38,901 bases of DNA from assembly GCA_034505495.1 (NCBI GenBank), contig JAPDQV010000033.1, positions 1 through 38,901 of the forward strand. Reading direction: 5' to 3'. Below are positions 16,837 to 25,372 of the stretch, piece by piece. The stretch comes from a candidate division KSB1 bacterium. GTDB taxonomy: Bacteria > Zhuqueibacterota > Zhuqueibacteria > Residuimicrobiales > Krinioviventaceae. Under the pieces are notes generated by a model. That model was not told the DNA's origin. It saw only the letters and a list, made by a program, of their open reading frames with translations, and did not search any database. The number at the start of each line of letters is the position of its first letter. The first letter of the stretch is position 1. Both the position numbers and the translations under genes were made by a program.

Positions 16837-17268
16837 TTACTCCGTTTGTGAATATGATAATCTATGTTCAACAGATCGGTTTTCCACCATGCTTCTGACG
16901 CGAGCGATCAGTTCGGCAGGCCGCAGCGGTTTAGCCGCATAGCCGTCCACCTTCATCCACTCCTTGTCTTTATCGAATTGGAAGGAAAAGCCGGTACGCT
17001 CCTCGGCCGAAGTCAGGAGCAAAATCGGCAGATCGCGCAGCTCAGGGTGTTCGCGCACCGCATAAGCAACCGTAAAGCCGGCGTCCATTTCTTCCATCAT
17101 CAAATCGAGGATCAATAGATCGTATTTTTTGCGCAGCAGCTGCGGCAGAACCTCGTGCGAAGAAAGAACGGCATCCACCTCCCAGCCTGCGCTCTCGAGG
17201 ATGGTTTTGTTGATTTCGACAAAGTCCGGATCGTCGTCGGCCAACAATATGACAAGCGGTCTATCCAT
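16837..17268 (-). CDS. Stand-alone receiver with beta4-beta5 insertion (receiver 2)
   Basis: This 143-residue CheY-like receiver has D11-D13, phosphoacceptor D55 in LILDLMMEE and K113 in YAAKP. It carries the same ..DAGF variation after the phosphoacceptor and the same Trp-containing insertion (W104 in KEWMKVDGY) as the receivers at 9817-10221 and 10214-10609. A 20-residue tail (VENRSVEHRLSYSQTE at the end) adds no known output. It precedes the HydC gene by 7 bp, so it is likely co-translated with the first hydrogenase. Confidence 0.92.
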   Translation of the reverse strand: MDRPLVILLADDDPDFVEINKTILESAGWEVDAVLSSHEVLPQLLRKKYDLLILDLMMEEMDAGFTVAYAVREHPELRDLPILLLTSAEERTGFSFQFDKDKEWMKVDGYAAKPLRPAELIARVRSMVENRSVEHRLSYSQTE

Positions 17269-17271
17269 CTT

Positions 17272-17643
17272 TCAAGCGTCCTGTTTTAAGCCCAATGCAT
17301 AACTGAGCGCCGTTTTGATCTCTTTCTTTCCAAAGGAGGTCACGTGATAGAAAAAGATCTTTTCCTTGCGCGCCGCCGCCTCGAGATCGCGGCTGTTCTT
17401 TTCCGCCTGAACGATGATGCGCACCATGGGATTGCAGTCGCGCAACAGACGAATGGCGCCGTCAATGGGGTCGCCGACGCTTTCGGCGTCCAGCACCACG
17501 ACGTCGTACTGCTTCTGATGCGCTTTGTGCAGGCCGTTCCATTGGTCTTCGGCCGTATCCACTTCGACGTGATGCCGCCGCAGAAAAGCGATCAGCTCGT
17601 CTTGGTTTCGTTCCAGCTTGTGCGAGATCAAAAGGCAGTTCAT
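17272..17643 (-). CDS. Degenerate receiver-like protein, first gene of the hydrogenase operon
   Basis: This 123-residue protein has a receiver-like alternation of strands and helices. The candidate phosphoacceptor D52 (VVVLDAES) and a Lys near 106 remain, but the acidic pair that binds Mg2+ is replaced (LLISHKL at 4-10). It may be a pseudo-receiver that does not take phosphate or a very divergent one. Start is the ATG at 17643. No clear Shine-Dalgarno sequence is seen, consistent with a leader-proximal gene. It ends 3 bp before the next receiver. Function is inferred from fold pattern and context only. Confidence 0.75.
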   Translation of the reverse strand: MNCLLISHKLERNQDELIAFLRRHHVEVDTAEDQWNGLHKAHQKQYDVVVLDAESVGDPIDGAIRLLRDCNPMVRIIVQAEKNSRDLEAAARKEKIFFYHVTSFGKKEIKTALSYALGLKQDA

Positions 17644-17976
17644 GGTTTTATCGTTATGCCTGTAACATTATTTCGCCGATTAAATAACAATAAGAATGCC
17701 AAATTTTGCAGGCGCTTTATAGAGAGGCTTTGTATTGTATTTTATTGATTTAGCAGCGCGTGAAAATCGGCGGGGAGCGGGTGTCTTTCATTTTTGATAG
17801 AATGAGGTGTGGAATTTCTCCACAGTTTTAAAAAATAGGATGACTCGACAGGCAATTTGGAAGAGAAAACGATAAAGATATCTTTTAGGAAGCAATTGAT
17901 CTCGGAGAAATGAACTAGCCGTCCGGCAGGAGATACCCGAAGGCGGCTTGTTGACACTTCGCCGTTGAGGTCAAGT
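17644..17976. other. Intergenic region between the CstA gene and the hydrogenase operon
   Basis: These 333 bp contain no convincing gene. It must hold the promoter of the hydrogenase operon and any end signal of the cstA unit. I see AT-rich sequence upstream of 17643, a small hairpin (TGTGGA/TCCACA, 17809-17825) without a proper T-tract on the minus strand, and a short palindrome AAAGATATCTTT (17874-17885). No element is strong enough to call. Confidence 0.6.
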
Positions 17977-19404
17977 CTAAAAAGCTCTACTGCCTGCTTT
18001 GTCCTGACCGTTTTCCCTCTCGCGAGAAGCGAAAGCAATCCGCAGCAGCAACAAAAGACAGGCGCCGCCGAGGCCAAGGGCGCTCGACAGGCGATAGTCC
18101 AAATGCAGGCCGAGGGGCGAATAAAAGATAAACGTCAATGTGACGGCTGAAAGAAAGGCGGCAGGAAGAGAAGCGATCCAGTGCGGTTTGTTCTGCTTTT
18201 GCAGGTAGAATGCGGCGCTCCACAGCACCAGCGTCGCCAGCATCTGATTGCTCCACCCAAAGTAGCGCCAAATGACGCTGAAATTGATGCGCGAAAGCAG
18301 GATTCCGACGAGAAAGACCGGTATGGCAATCGCCAGTCGCTTCGGCGCAGTCTTTTGCGGTAAATGAATGAATTCCGAGATGATCAGCCTAGCGCTGCGG
18401 AAAGCCGTATCGCCGCTGGTTATGGGCAGGACGACCACGCCCAAGATCGCCAAAGCGCCGCCGAAAGAGCCGAGCAGCGATCGGCAGGTTTCGTTCACGA
18501 CCACCGAGGCGGTGCCGGAGTTGATCTTGGCTGCCAGGGCGTTCGGCTCGTACAGGGACAAACCGACCGTCGCCCAGACCAAAGCGATCACTCCTTCGGC
18601 CAGCATGGCGCCGTAAAAGACAAGACGGCCGTAGCGTTCGTTGGTCAGGCATCGACTCATCAGCGGCGATTGGGTGGAATGAAAGCCGCTGACGGCGCCG
18701 CAGGACAAGGTTATGAACAACAGGGGCCACAACGGCAGGTTTTCCGGATGCGGATGGTGCAGGGAAAGATCGGGCAGCAGCGGCTTTTTGGCAATCATGG
18801 CCGTCAGTACGCCGACGGTCATGAACAGCAGCAGACCGCCGAAGAGCGGATACAAACGGCCGATGATTTTGTCTATGGGCAGGATCGTTGCCAGAAAATA
18901 ATAGACAAAAATGGTCACCACCAGAAGGGATTGGTTCACGCCGAACAGTGAGGCAAGCACGGCAGCCGGGCTCAGGACAAAGACCACGCCGACCAAGATG
19001 AGCAGCAGCAGCGAAAAAATGAGCATCAGGAGCCGCATTTTGCTCCCAATGGTTCGACCGACGAGAGTGGGCAGATTCTCGCCGTCGAAGCGGATCGACA
19101 TCATGCCGCTGAAAAAATCGTGCACGCCGCCGGCGAGGATGGAGCCGAGGACGATCCACAGCAAGGCAGCCGGTCCGTACAATGCCCCCATGATCGGACC
19201 GAAAATCGGGCCGATTCCGGCAATATCCAGTAGTTGAATGAGAAAGACCTTCCAGGTCGGCATCGGCACATAATCGACGCCGTCCGTTCGGGTCAGCGCG
19301 GGCGTTGCACGGTTCGGCTCGACGCCGAAAAGCCGCTCGACCAATCGGCCGTAGCTGAAATAGCCGAGAACGAGCAATCCGACCGCCAGTGCAAAAAGTG
19401 CCAT
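17977..19404 (-). CDS. cstA: CstA-family transporter
   Basis: This 475-residue integral membrane protein belongs to the carbon-starvation CstA family, whose studied members import pyruvate or peptides. It has many hydrophobic segments and the family stretches DIAGIGPIFGPIMGALYGP, GGVHDFFSGMMS and SGFHSTQSPLM. The length matches the shorter form of the family. Start at 19404 follows GAGGAG. It lies 15 bp after the MBL-fold hydrolase gene, likely in one unit. The C-terminal tail (about 15 residues, charged) is short. The substrate is inferred only. Confidence 0.93.
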   Translation of the reverse strand: MALFALAVGLLVLGYFSYGRLVERLFGVEPNRATPALTRTDGVDYVPMPTWKVFLIQLLDIAGIGPIFGPIMGALYGPAALLWIVLGSILAGGVHDFFSGMMSIRFDGENLPTLVGRTIGSKMRLLMLIFSLLLLILVGVVFVLSPAAVLASLFGVNQSLLVVTIFVYYFLATILPIDKIIGRLYPLFGGLLLFMTVGVLTAMIAKKPLLPDLSLHHPHPENLPLWPLLFITLSCGAVSGFHSTQSPLMSRCLTNERYGRLVFYGAMLAEGVIALVWATVGLSLYEPNALAAKINSGTASVVVNETCRSLLGSFGGALAILGVVVLPITSGDTAFRSARLIISEFIHLPQKTAPKRLAIAIPVFLVGILLSRINFSVIWRYFGWSNQMLATLVLWSAAFYLQKQNKPHWIASLPAAFLSAVTLTFIFYSPLGLHLDYRLSSALGLGGACLLLLLRIAFASRERENGQDKAGSRAF

Positions 19405-19419
19405 CGAAATCTCTCCTCT

Positions 19420-20109
19420 TTACGATTCAGCATCCCATGCGTTATAGGCAGCGAGCAGTCTGGCGCGGGAAATCGGCCTGCCGTGCCCCGGATAGAACAT
19501 ACGACAGCCGGTGTCGAGCAGCGCGCGCCAGCTTTTCTTCAGGGCCTTTTTGTCCCACAGGTAGGGCGCATAGATTTTACCGTTTCGAGGACCGATCAGT
19601 GTGTCGCCGACAAAGGCCTTTTCTCCCAAGATGACGCTGATCGAACCGATGGTGTGTCCCGGTGTCGGCAGGGCATAACCGTCAAAGCCGTAGGGTTTGA
19701 GATCTGCAATTTCATGAAGCAGAATGTCCGGCTCCACCGGCTCATAGCGGCCGTAACGCAACAGTCTGCCGATCTGAACGGAAACATGTGTCAGCAGCGT
19801 GGTGCCGTTGGGCAATGGGGTTCTGCCCCTGCGCAAAAAGTCTGCCTCAGCGGCGTGCACCATAATCAACGCGTTGACTTTGGTTTTAATGTCTGCCGCC
19901 GCACCGACATGATCGTGATGCGTATGGGTCAGGATGATCAGGCGAATATCGCTCAGCTCGCGCTCGTGCGCCAAGAGCACGCTTTGCAGGCGAAATGCCT
20001 TGCGGTGAATGCCGGTATCGATCAACAAGCCGCCGTTCTCCCCGCTGATATAATAACAAAAGGAAGTCCCTAGGCGTATAGAGAGAACCGAAACAGGCTT
20101 TGCAGGCAT
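19420..20109 (-). CDS. MBL-fold metallo-hydrolase
   Basis: This 229-residue protein has the metallo-beta-lactamase motifs HTHHDH (62-67), a His in PTPGHTIGS, an Asp in VGDTLIG, and a His in YPGHGRP. Together they form a two-metal site of the glyoxalase-II/hydrolase type. Specific function is not predictable. It precedes the CstA gene by 15 bp. The ATG at 20109 has no strong ribosome site. Confidence 0.9.
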   Translation of the reverse strand: MPAKPVSVLSIRLGTSFCYYISGENGGLLIDTGIHRKAFRLQSVLLAHERELSDIRLIILTHTHHDHVGAAADIKTKVNALIMVHAAEADFLRRGRTPLPNGTTLLTHVSVQIGRLLRYGRYEPVEPDILLHEIADLKPYGFDGYALPTPGHTIGSISVILGEKAFVGDTLIGPRNGKIYAPYLWDKKALKKSWRALLDTGCRMFYPGHGRPISRARLLAAYNAWDAES

Positions 20110-20218
20110 GGCAAGAACCCAATTAAGCGAAGAACAGCCGCAATACGGCGGTCGGCATCACGATCTTTAACAAGAATATATCAATTTGTTTTGTTCGGCC
20201 AAAGAAAAAAAGCGGGCG

Positions 20219-21322
20219 CTAACTTTTTTGAAGCGGCAGCCTGCTCTTGAGTTTTGCGATTCTCGCGAGCGATCGGGCGACGCGTTCCGCGCCAAGATTG
20301 TCGGTTTGAAGGAGCTCGACAAGAATGTCGTGAACTTTGAAGGCGATATCGGGGTCAAAGACGGAATTATTGGCGAACAGGAGCAGATCGGCGCCGGCGC
20401 GAACGGCCGAAGCGACGGTTTCCCTCAGGCCGAAATGGTTCGAGACGGCCGCCATTTGCAGATCGTCCGTCACCACAACACCGTCGAACTGCAGGTTGCG
20501 CCGCAGCAGGTTGTCGATCACAAACGGCGAGAGTGTGGCCGGACGCTCCTCATCCCAATGGCGATGAAAAATGTGCGCGGTCATCACCATGTCTACTGCC
20601 TGATGCCGAATCAGCTCGCGGTAAGGAATCAGCTCGTCCTGTGACCAGAGATTCGTTACATCCGCCATGCCCAAATGCGAATCGTGTTGCGAGCTTCCAT
20701 GGCCGGGAAAATGCTTGAGGCAGCACAACACGCCGTTTTCGCGGTGACCGCGGATAAATGCCTCCGCCAAACGGGCAACGAGAAACGGATCGCTCCCGAA
20801 AGAGCGTTCCCGCATGCCGATGATCGGATTATCGGGATTGCGGTCGAGATCGACGCACGGCGCGAAATTCAGATTGATGCCCGCTTGACGCAGGGCGGCG
20901 GCAACCTTACGGCTTGTCTGCAGAACGGTTTCTGCCGAACCCGTCTCGCCCAATCGTCGGGCCGAAGGCATAACAGGAAAACCGTGCTCGGGCCGCAAGC
21001 GCACGACCTGCCCTCCTTCCTGATCGACGGCGATCAACAACGGATCGACGGCGGCCTCCTGCAGCGTGCGTGTGAGCTCGGCAACCTGTTCAAACGAGCG
21101 AATATTGCGCCCCGAATAGCCGTTGGGAACGTCTCTGTCGAATAGAATGACGCCGCCCAGGTTCAGCTCCCGAATTTGGCGCAGAATCGGCTCCAATTCG
21201 TTGGAGGCCGCGCCGCGAAAGCCGACCATTACCATTTGGCCGACGTTTTGGGTCAGACTTTCCTCGGCAAAATGCGGGACATTGCGATGTTTTGCTTCAA
21301 TCGACAAAAGCGATGCCCGCAC
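20219..21322 (-). CDS. nagZ: Glycoside hydrolase family 3, NagZ-like beta-N-acetylhexosaminidase
   Basis: This protein of about 367 residues is a single-domain GH3 enzyme of the NagZ type, which removes N-acetylglucosamine from peptidoglycan fragments in cell-wall recycling. The NagZ signatures are KHFPGHGSS (about 203-211) with the catalytic D214-S-H216 loop, and the nucleophile Asp in VVTDDLQM (about 286). No signal peptide is obvious, so it should be cytoplasmic. The start is uncertain: the GTG at 21322 overlaps the upstream gene by 26 bp, and a TTG five codons later is possible. Confidence 0.87.
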   Translation of the reverse strand: MRASLLSIEAKHRNVPHFAEESLTQNVGQMVMVGFRGAASNELEPILRQIRELNLGGVILFDRDVPNGYSGRNIRSFEQVAELTRTLQEAAVDPLLIAVDQEGGQVVRLRPEHGFPVMPSARRLGETGSAETVLQTSRKVAAALRQAGINLNFAPCVDLDRNPDNPIIGMRERSFGSDPFLVARLAEAFIRGHRENGVLCCLKHFPGHGSSQHDSHLGMADVTNLWSQDELIPYRELIRHQAVDMVMTAHIFHRHWDEERPATLSPFVIDNLLRRNLQFDGVVVTDDLQMAAVSNHFGLRETVASAVRAGADLLLFANNSVFDPDIAFKVHDILVELLQTDNLGAERVARSLARIAKLKSRLPLQKS

Positions 21323-21923
21323 ACGATTCGACGATGAGGCTATGATAGAGGCTCTCAGCCTGATACAGGGTCATGGCCTGGCCGAAATCATTCAGAGCCG
21401 AAATCCCGTCCGCCGGCACCACGGTCTTGAGCCAACGATACTCTGCCGACGCCAGCGTGTGCAGCACGCAGATGTTGGAGACCGTGCCGACGACGATCAG
21501 CGTTTTGATCTGCCAAACGCGGCAAAGGTAATGGTCGAGCGGCGTGCCGTAAAAGGCATCGTAGCGCGGCTTTTGCAGAACGAGCTCATCCTCCTGCGGC
21601 TGCAGTTCGTCGATGATCTGCCACCCCCACGTGCCTTTTACGCAGTGCTCGGGCCAAAGAGCGGTCTCCTTGTCGTTGGGTAGGTGCGTGTCGGCGGTAA
21701 AGATACGGAGCACGCCGGCAGCCCGCGCTGCATTCAAAAGCGTGCGGATCGGCTCGACGGTGACCGCCGCACTCGGGACGTACAGACTGCCTTCCGGTCG
21801 GACAAAATCATTCTGCATGTCGACGATCAGCAACGCCGTCTTTTCCGCCGTCAGCGCCGCTTCCTTTTCTACCTTGTAAGCGGGAATTTCGATCTTTCCT
21901 TTAGGAATGGCTGTATGCGACAT
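21297..21923 (-). CDS. pncA: Isochorismatase-family hydrolase, probable nicotinamidase
   Basis: This 208-residue cysteine hydrolase has the catalytic triad of the family: D35 in VDMQNDF, K118 in QKPRYDAF and C152 in VSNICVL. The ATG at 21923 is chosen because GGAGG lies six bases upstream; an in-frame ATG at 21935 is less well placed. The gene follows the nicotinate phosphoribosyltransferase gene by 16 bp, so nicotinamide deamidation to nicotinate is the most likely reaction. The family includes other amidases, so the substrate is inferred from context. Confidence 0.85.
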   Translation of the reverse strand: MSHTAIPKGKIEIPAYKVEKEAALTAEKTALLIVDMQNDFVRPEGSLYVPSAAVTVEPIRTLLNAARAAGVLRIFTADTHLPNDKETALWPEHCVKGTWGWQIIDELQPQEDELVLQKPRYDAFYGTPLDHYLCRVWQIKTLIVVGTVSNICVLHTLASAEYRWLKTVVPADGISALNDFGQAMTLYQAESLYHSLIVESCAGIAFVD

Positions 21924-21939
21924 ACTTGCCTCCATTACT

Positions 21940-23475
21940 TCATTTGCTGCCGTTTTCCATCAGCATTTTCTCTTTCAAACGATAAAGAGTTTCCGTCAGA
22001 GAAACATGATACACGTGCGGATTGATCAATCGCTTCACGCCTGTATCCAACCGTTCGATATCGGCCTCGCGAGCCTTGCGGATCTCTTCGATCGTCGGGA
22101 ACTCGTAAACACAGACACCCTCGCGAATAATTTCCACCGGCAGAGGTTCAATTGCCGAAATGTCGCGCGGCGAAATCAGGCGATTTTTGACGAAATCGAT
22201 CGGATGATAGAGCCGGAATTCTTTATCGGTCGGCAAAGATTCATCGCAACAGCCGAGCACATCGGCAGCTGCTTTGCCGCGCTGATCGTAGATACGCCAG
22301 ATACGTTTGACGCCGGGATTCGGCGCCTTGGTGATGTTTTCCGAAATCTTGATTGAGGGCTTCCAGGCGCCTTGAGTATGGACGGCAGTCAGTTTGTAGA
22401 CGCCGCCCAAAGCCGGTGCTCCGGCAGAGGTGACCATCCGCGTCCCGACGCCGTAAATGAGGCGGCCGATGATGCGATCGGCATCCAGCCCGTATTTGGG
22501 AGCGTCTTCGGCAATTTGCGTATGGATCTGCCAGATGGTCAGCTCGTCAAGATCATTGGAGAGGACGATCGCCGCCTTGTCGAATCCCGCCTGATCGAGC
22601 ATCTTGGCGGTTTCGAGCGTGAGATAAGCGAGGTCGCCCGAGTCGATGCGGACACCGATCGGCTCATGGCCCCGGCGCCGCAGCTCTTCGAACACGCGAA
22701 TGGCGTTGGGCACGCCGCTGCGCAGGGTGTCGATGGTGTCGACGAGCAGGACGCAGTTTTCGGGATAGAGCTCGGCAAAGGCGCGAAAAGCGTCCAATTC
22801 GCTGTAACCCAGCGTCAGGAAAAGCTGCACCATGCTGTGCGCGTGCGTGCCCTTGGGCGGAAATCCGAGGACAATGGATTGGCCGACGTTGGAAGAGTAA
22901 TCGGCGCCGCCGATCAGCGCCGCGCGGACGGCAGCATTTGCCCCCAGATCATGCGCTCGACGAAGGCCGAACTCCAAGACCGGCCTTCCCTGCGCAGCCA
23001 TTTTGATCCGGCAGGCTTTTGTGGCAATCAAAATTTGAAAGTTCAGTTTATTAAGCAGAGCCGTCTCCACGATTTGCGCCGGAACGATCGGACCGCGAAC
23101 CGTGGTCAACGGCACAAAAGGATGAACGACGCGGCCTTCGGGAATGGCGGAAAGCGAGAGAGAGGAAAAGTCGCCGTGCCGGCGCAGATAGTCGAGAAAA
23201 TCCTGGTGGAAAACCGGCCGCCCGCTGCGGTCGCGCTGCGCCGCCAAGGCTTCGAGTTCCGCCTCGCCGAAGCGTGCCTTTTGCATCCAGCGGCAAAAGG
23301 GTTCCAATCCCGCATTGATGCAGAAACCCGCTTTATGCGCTCCGTAATCGGGAGTATCGCGAAAATAGTGTTCGAATTGAACGAGGGTATCCTGCAGGCC
23401 CAGTCGGTAATAGAGCTGAGCCATGGATAATTGATACTGATCGGTAAACAGAATGCCGCTGCTAAGTTCGTTCAT
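21940..23475 (-). CDS. pncB: Nicotinate phosphoribosyltransferase
   Basis: This 511-residue enzyme makes nicotinate mononucleotide from nicotinate and PRPP, feeding NAD synthesis. The N-terminus [14 protein letters not shown] is typical, as are [19 protein letters not shown] and the [11 protein letters not shown] region. The C-terminal extension of the longer bacterial form is present. With the following nicotinamidase-like gene it forms a Preiss-Handler salvage pair. The start at 23475 has no strong Shine-Dalgarno sequence. Confidence 0.94.
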   Translation of the reverse strand: MNELSSGILFTDQYQLSMAQLYYRLGLQDTLVQFEHYFRDTPDYGAHKAGFCINAGLEPFCRWMQKARFGEAELEALAAQRDRSGRPVFHQDFLDYLRRHGDFSSLSLSAIPEGRVVHPFVPLTTVRGPIVPAQIVETALLNKLNFQILIATKACRIKMAAQGRPVLEFGLRRAHDLGANAAVRAALIGGADYSSNVGQSIVLGFPPKGTHAHSMVQLFLTLGYSELDAFRAFAELYPENCVLLVDTIDTLRSGVPNAIRVFEELRRRGHEPIGVRIDSGDLAYLTLETAKMLDQAGFDKAAIVLSNDLDELTIWQIHTQIAEDAPKYGLDADRIIGRLIYGVGTRMVTSAGAPALGGVYKLTAVHTQGAWKPSIKISENITKAPNPGVKRIWRIYDQRGKAAADVLGCCDESLPTDKEFRLYHPIDFVKNRLISPRDISAIEPLPVEIIREGVCVYEFPTIEEIRKAREADIERLDTGVKRLINPHVYHVSLTETLYRLKEKMLMENGSK

Positions 23476-23482
23476 GATGCTG

Positions 23483-24613
23483 TCAGTTTGTCAAGAATTT
23501 ATAGATCGTCGTAGAGCGATAGACTTGACCGGGACGCAACACGACGCTCGGAAAGTCAGGCCGATTGGGCGAATCAGGAAAGTGCTGCGTCTCCAGGCAG
23601 AGGCCGCTGCGATGCGCATAGACGACGCCGTTTTTACCCTTGATCGTTCCGTCCAAAAAGTTGCCGCTGTAAAACTGCAGACCGGGCTCGGTGGTATAGA
23701 TCTCCATCACTCGTCCGCTGACGGTGTCCGATAGCGTCGCAACGCGACGAAGAACGCCGTTTTCGCCGTTGAGGACCCAATTGTGGTCATAGCCGCCGCC
23801 GTTGGCCAGCTGCTCGTCCTGCTGATCGATACGCTCGCCGATGCGCGTCGGCGTGCGAAAATCAAAGGGCGTGCCTTCGACCGGCGCCGGTTTGCCGACC
23901 GGAATCAAGCCCGCATCGACCGGAAGATAATAATCGGCATCGATCTGCAGCAGATGATCGAGGATGGTCGAGGCGCCGCCGTCGCGCAGGTTGAAATAGC
24001 TGTGATTGGTCAAATTGCAGACCGTCGGCTTGTTCGTCTTGGCCAAGTAGTCGATCTGCAGCGCATTGTCGTCTGTCAGGGTAAACGTGACGCGCGCGTA
24101 CAATTCTCCCGGGTAGCCCTCTTCGCCGTCGGGGCTGACTCGACTCAGCTCAATCGCCGCCTTGTTTTTCCCCCTGCGCGCCTTGGCTTCCCAGATCTGC
24201 TTGTCGAAACCTCGAACGCCGCCGTGGAGATGATTGGCGCCGTTGTTCTGCGCCAGCCGATACTCGACGCCGTCCAGGGTAAATCTGCCTTGGGCGATGC
24301 GATTGCCGTACCGCCCGATCGTCGAGCCGAAATAGGGTGAGGCCTTGAGATAACCTTCCAAATTGTCATGGCCCAACACAACATCACCCAAAACGCCGTT
24401 CTTATCCGGTACCCAAAGCGAGACGATCGTTCCGCCATAATTGGTAATCTGCACTTTCATACCGGACTGGTTAGTCAGCGTAAAAAGCTCTACCGGTTTG
24501 CCGTTTGCAGTCCCGAAAGGCTCTCTCTGCACGGAGATGCTCATATACTGCTCACTGCACGAAAGGGACAGGATAACCGCGGCTATCAATGCCGGACGCG
24601 CTATAACTTTCAT
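23483..24613 (-). CDS. galM: Aldose 1-epimerase, lipoprotein-like
   Basis: This 376-residue protein is a galactose mutarotase homologue with the catalytic histidines in [10 protein letters not shown] (about 124-132) and LTNHSYFNL (H204), and a late Glu in CLETQHFP. The first 19 residues form a signal with a lipobox-like LSLSC (C19), so it is probably exported and lipid-anchored rather than cytoplasmic. Start at 24613 is supported by GAGGTG six bases upstream. It ends 7 bp before the PncB gene. Confidence 0.92.
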   Translation of the reverse strand: MKVIARPALIAAVILSLSCSEQYMSISVQREPFGTANGKPVELFTLTNQSGMKVQITNYGGTIVSLWVPDKNGVLGDVVLGHDNLEGYLKASPYFGSTIGRYGNRIAQGRFTLDGVEYRLAQNNGANHLHGGVRGFDKQIWEAKARRGKNKAAIELSRVSPDGEEGYPGELYARVTFTLTDDNALQIDYLAKTNKPTVCNLTNHSYFNLRDGGASTILDHLLQIDADYYLPVDAGLIPVGKPAPVEGTPFDFRTPTRIGERIDQQDEQLANGGGYDHNWVLNGENGVLRRVATLSDTVSGRVMEIYTTEPGLQFYSGNFLDGTIKGKNGVVYAHRSGLCLETQHFPDSPNRPDFPSVVLRPGQVYRSTTIYKFLTN

Positions 24614-24692
24614 CGGTTACACCTCATGATTTTGGTAATTGTTGAATCTATCAGTCGTTATGGCCGAAAAATTGTTCGATTGGAAGCAATTT

Positions 24693-25364
24693 TTAAAAAT
24701 CTTCCTCCTCCGTTTCCTGTGGCGGTTCTTCGGTTTCGAAGAAATAGATAAAAAGGCCGCCGGCTATGAATCCGCCGATATGGGCAAACCAGGCGACGTT
24801 GCCGGAGTGAGGGGACATGCTGTTAAAGATTTGAATGAGAAACCATCCGCCCAACACCAGAATGGCGGGAACACGAAAGACGCGCCACATCCAAAAGACC
24901 GGAAAAATCGGTATGAGCAGATGGACGCGGGCAAAGGGATATCGCAGAGCATAGGCTCCGAGAACGCCGGAAATGGCGCCGCTCGCTCCGACCATAGGCA
25001 CGGCAGAATGCGGCTCCAAAAAAGCATGCACAAAAGCCGCGACGATACCGCAAAAAATGTAAAAAAAGAAAAACCGCCAATGACCGGTCAGACCCTCGAC
25101 ATTATCGCCGAACATCCACAAATACCACATGTTGCCCACGAGATGCATAATGCCGCCGTGGATAAACATCGAGGTAAAGACGGCATGCAGATTCTCGCCG
25201 CGTAGAATGACCTGCGGTACGGCGCCGAAAGCATAAAAGAACTTTTCCACGAAACGAGAGGGCAAGGTGACTTCATAGATGAAAACAAGGCCGTTGACGA
25301 TAATCAACAGCAGAGTGACGAGCGGAAACAAGGTCCGCGGGTTGTCGTCGCGCAGGGGAATCAT
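24693..25364 (-). CDS. Rhomboid-family intramembrane serine protease
   Basis: This 223-residue membrane protein has about six hydrophobic segments and the rhomboid catalytic dyad: S128 in GASGAISG and H195 in FAHIGGF. It also has the HGG..H..GN stretch (69-78) that lines the oxyanion site. The C-terminus is acidic (EEPPQETEEEDF). It lies 8 bp after the M23 peptidase gene. Substrate unknown. Confidence 0.93.
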   Translation of the reverse strand: MIPLRDDNPRTLFPLVTLLLIIVNGLVFIYEVTLPSRFVEKFFYAFGAVPQVILRGENLHAVFTSMFIHGGIMHLVGNMWYLWMFGDNVEGLTGHWRFFFFYIFCGIVAAFVHAFLEPHSAVPMVGASGAISGVLGAYALRYPFARVHLLIPIFPVFWMWRVFRVPAILVLGGWFLIQIFNSMSPHSGNVAWFAHIGGFIAGGLFIYFFETEEPPQETEEEDF

Positions 25365-25372
25365 GACGCCCT

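Noticed and set aside
12666..16898. Very long plus-strand open frame (1410 codons) opposite the second hydrogenase set
   Set aside because: It is antisense to three well-defined genes with recognisable cofactor motifs; its product has no recognisable domain and is His/Ala/Arg rich as expected from GC-biased codons read backwards.
17685..17701. Possible sigma54 -24/-12 promoter (TTGGCAT...TTGTT on the minus strand) before the hydrogenase operon
   Set aside because: The -12 GC is GT and other consensus positions fail; no sigma54 activator is encoded in the operon.
17809..17825. Hairpin TGTGGA/TCCACA as terminator of cstA
   Set aside because: The stem is only six bp and the minus strand lacks a T-tract after it.
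17742..18077. Minus-strand 111-codon frame after cstA
   Set aside because: It overlaps the cstA C-terminus in another frame, has no plausible start signal and no recognisable fold.
24665..24692. AT-rich inverted repeat after the rhomboid gene as a terminator
   Set aside because: The stem has almost no GC pairs and overlaps the end of the coding region, so stable folding is doubtful.
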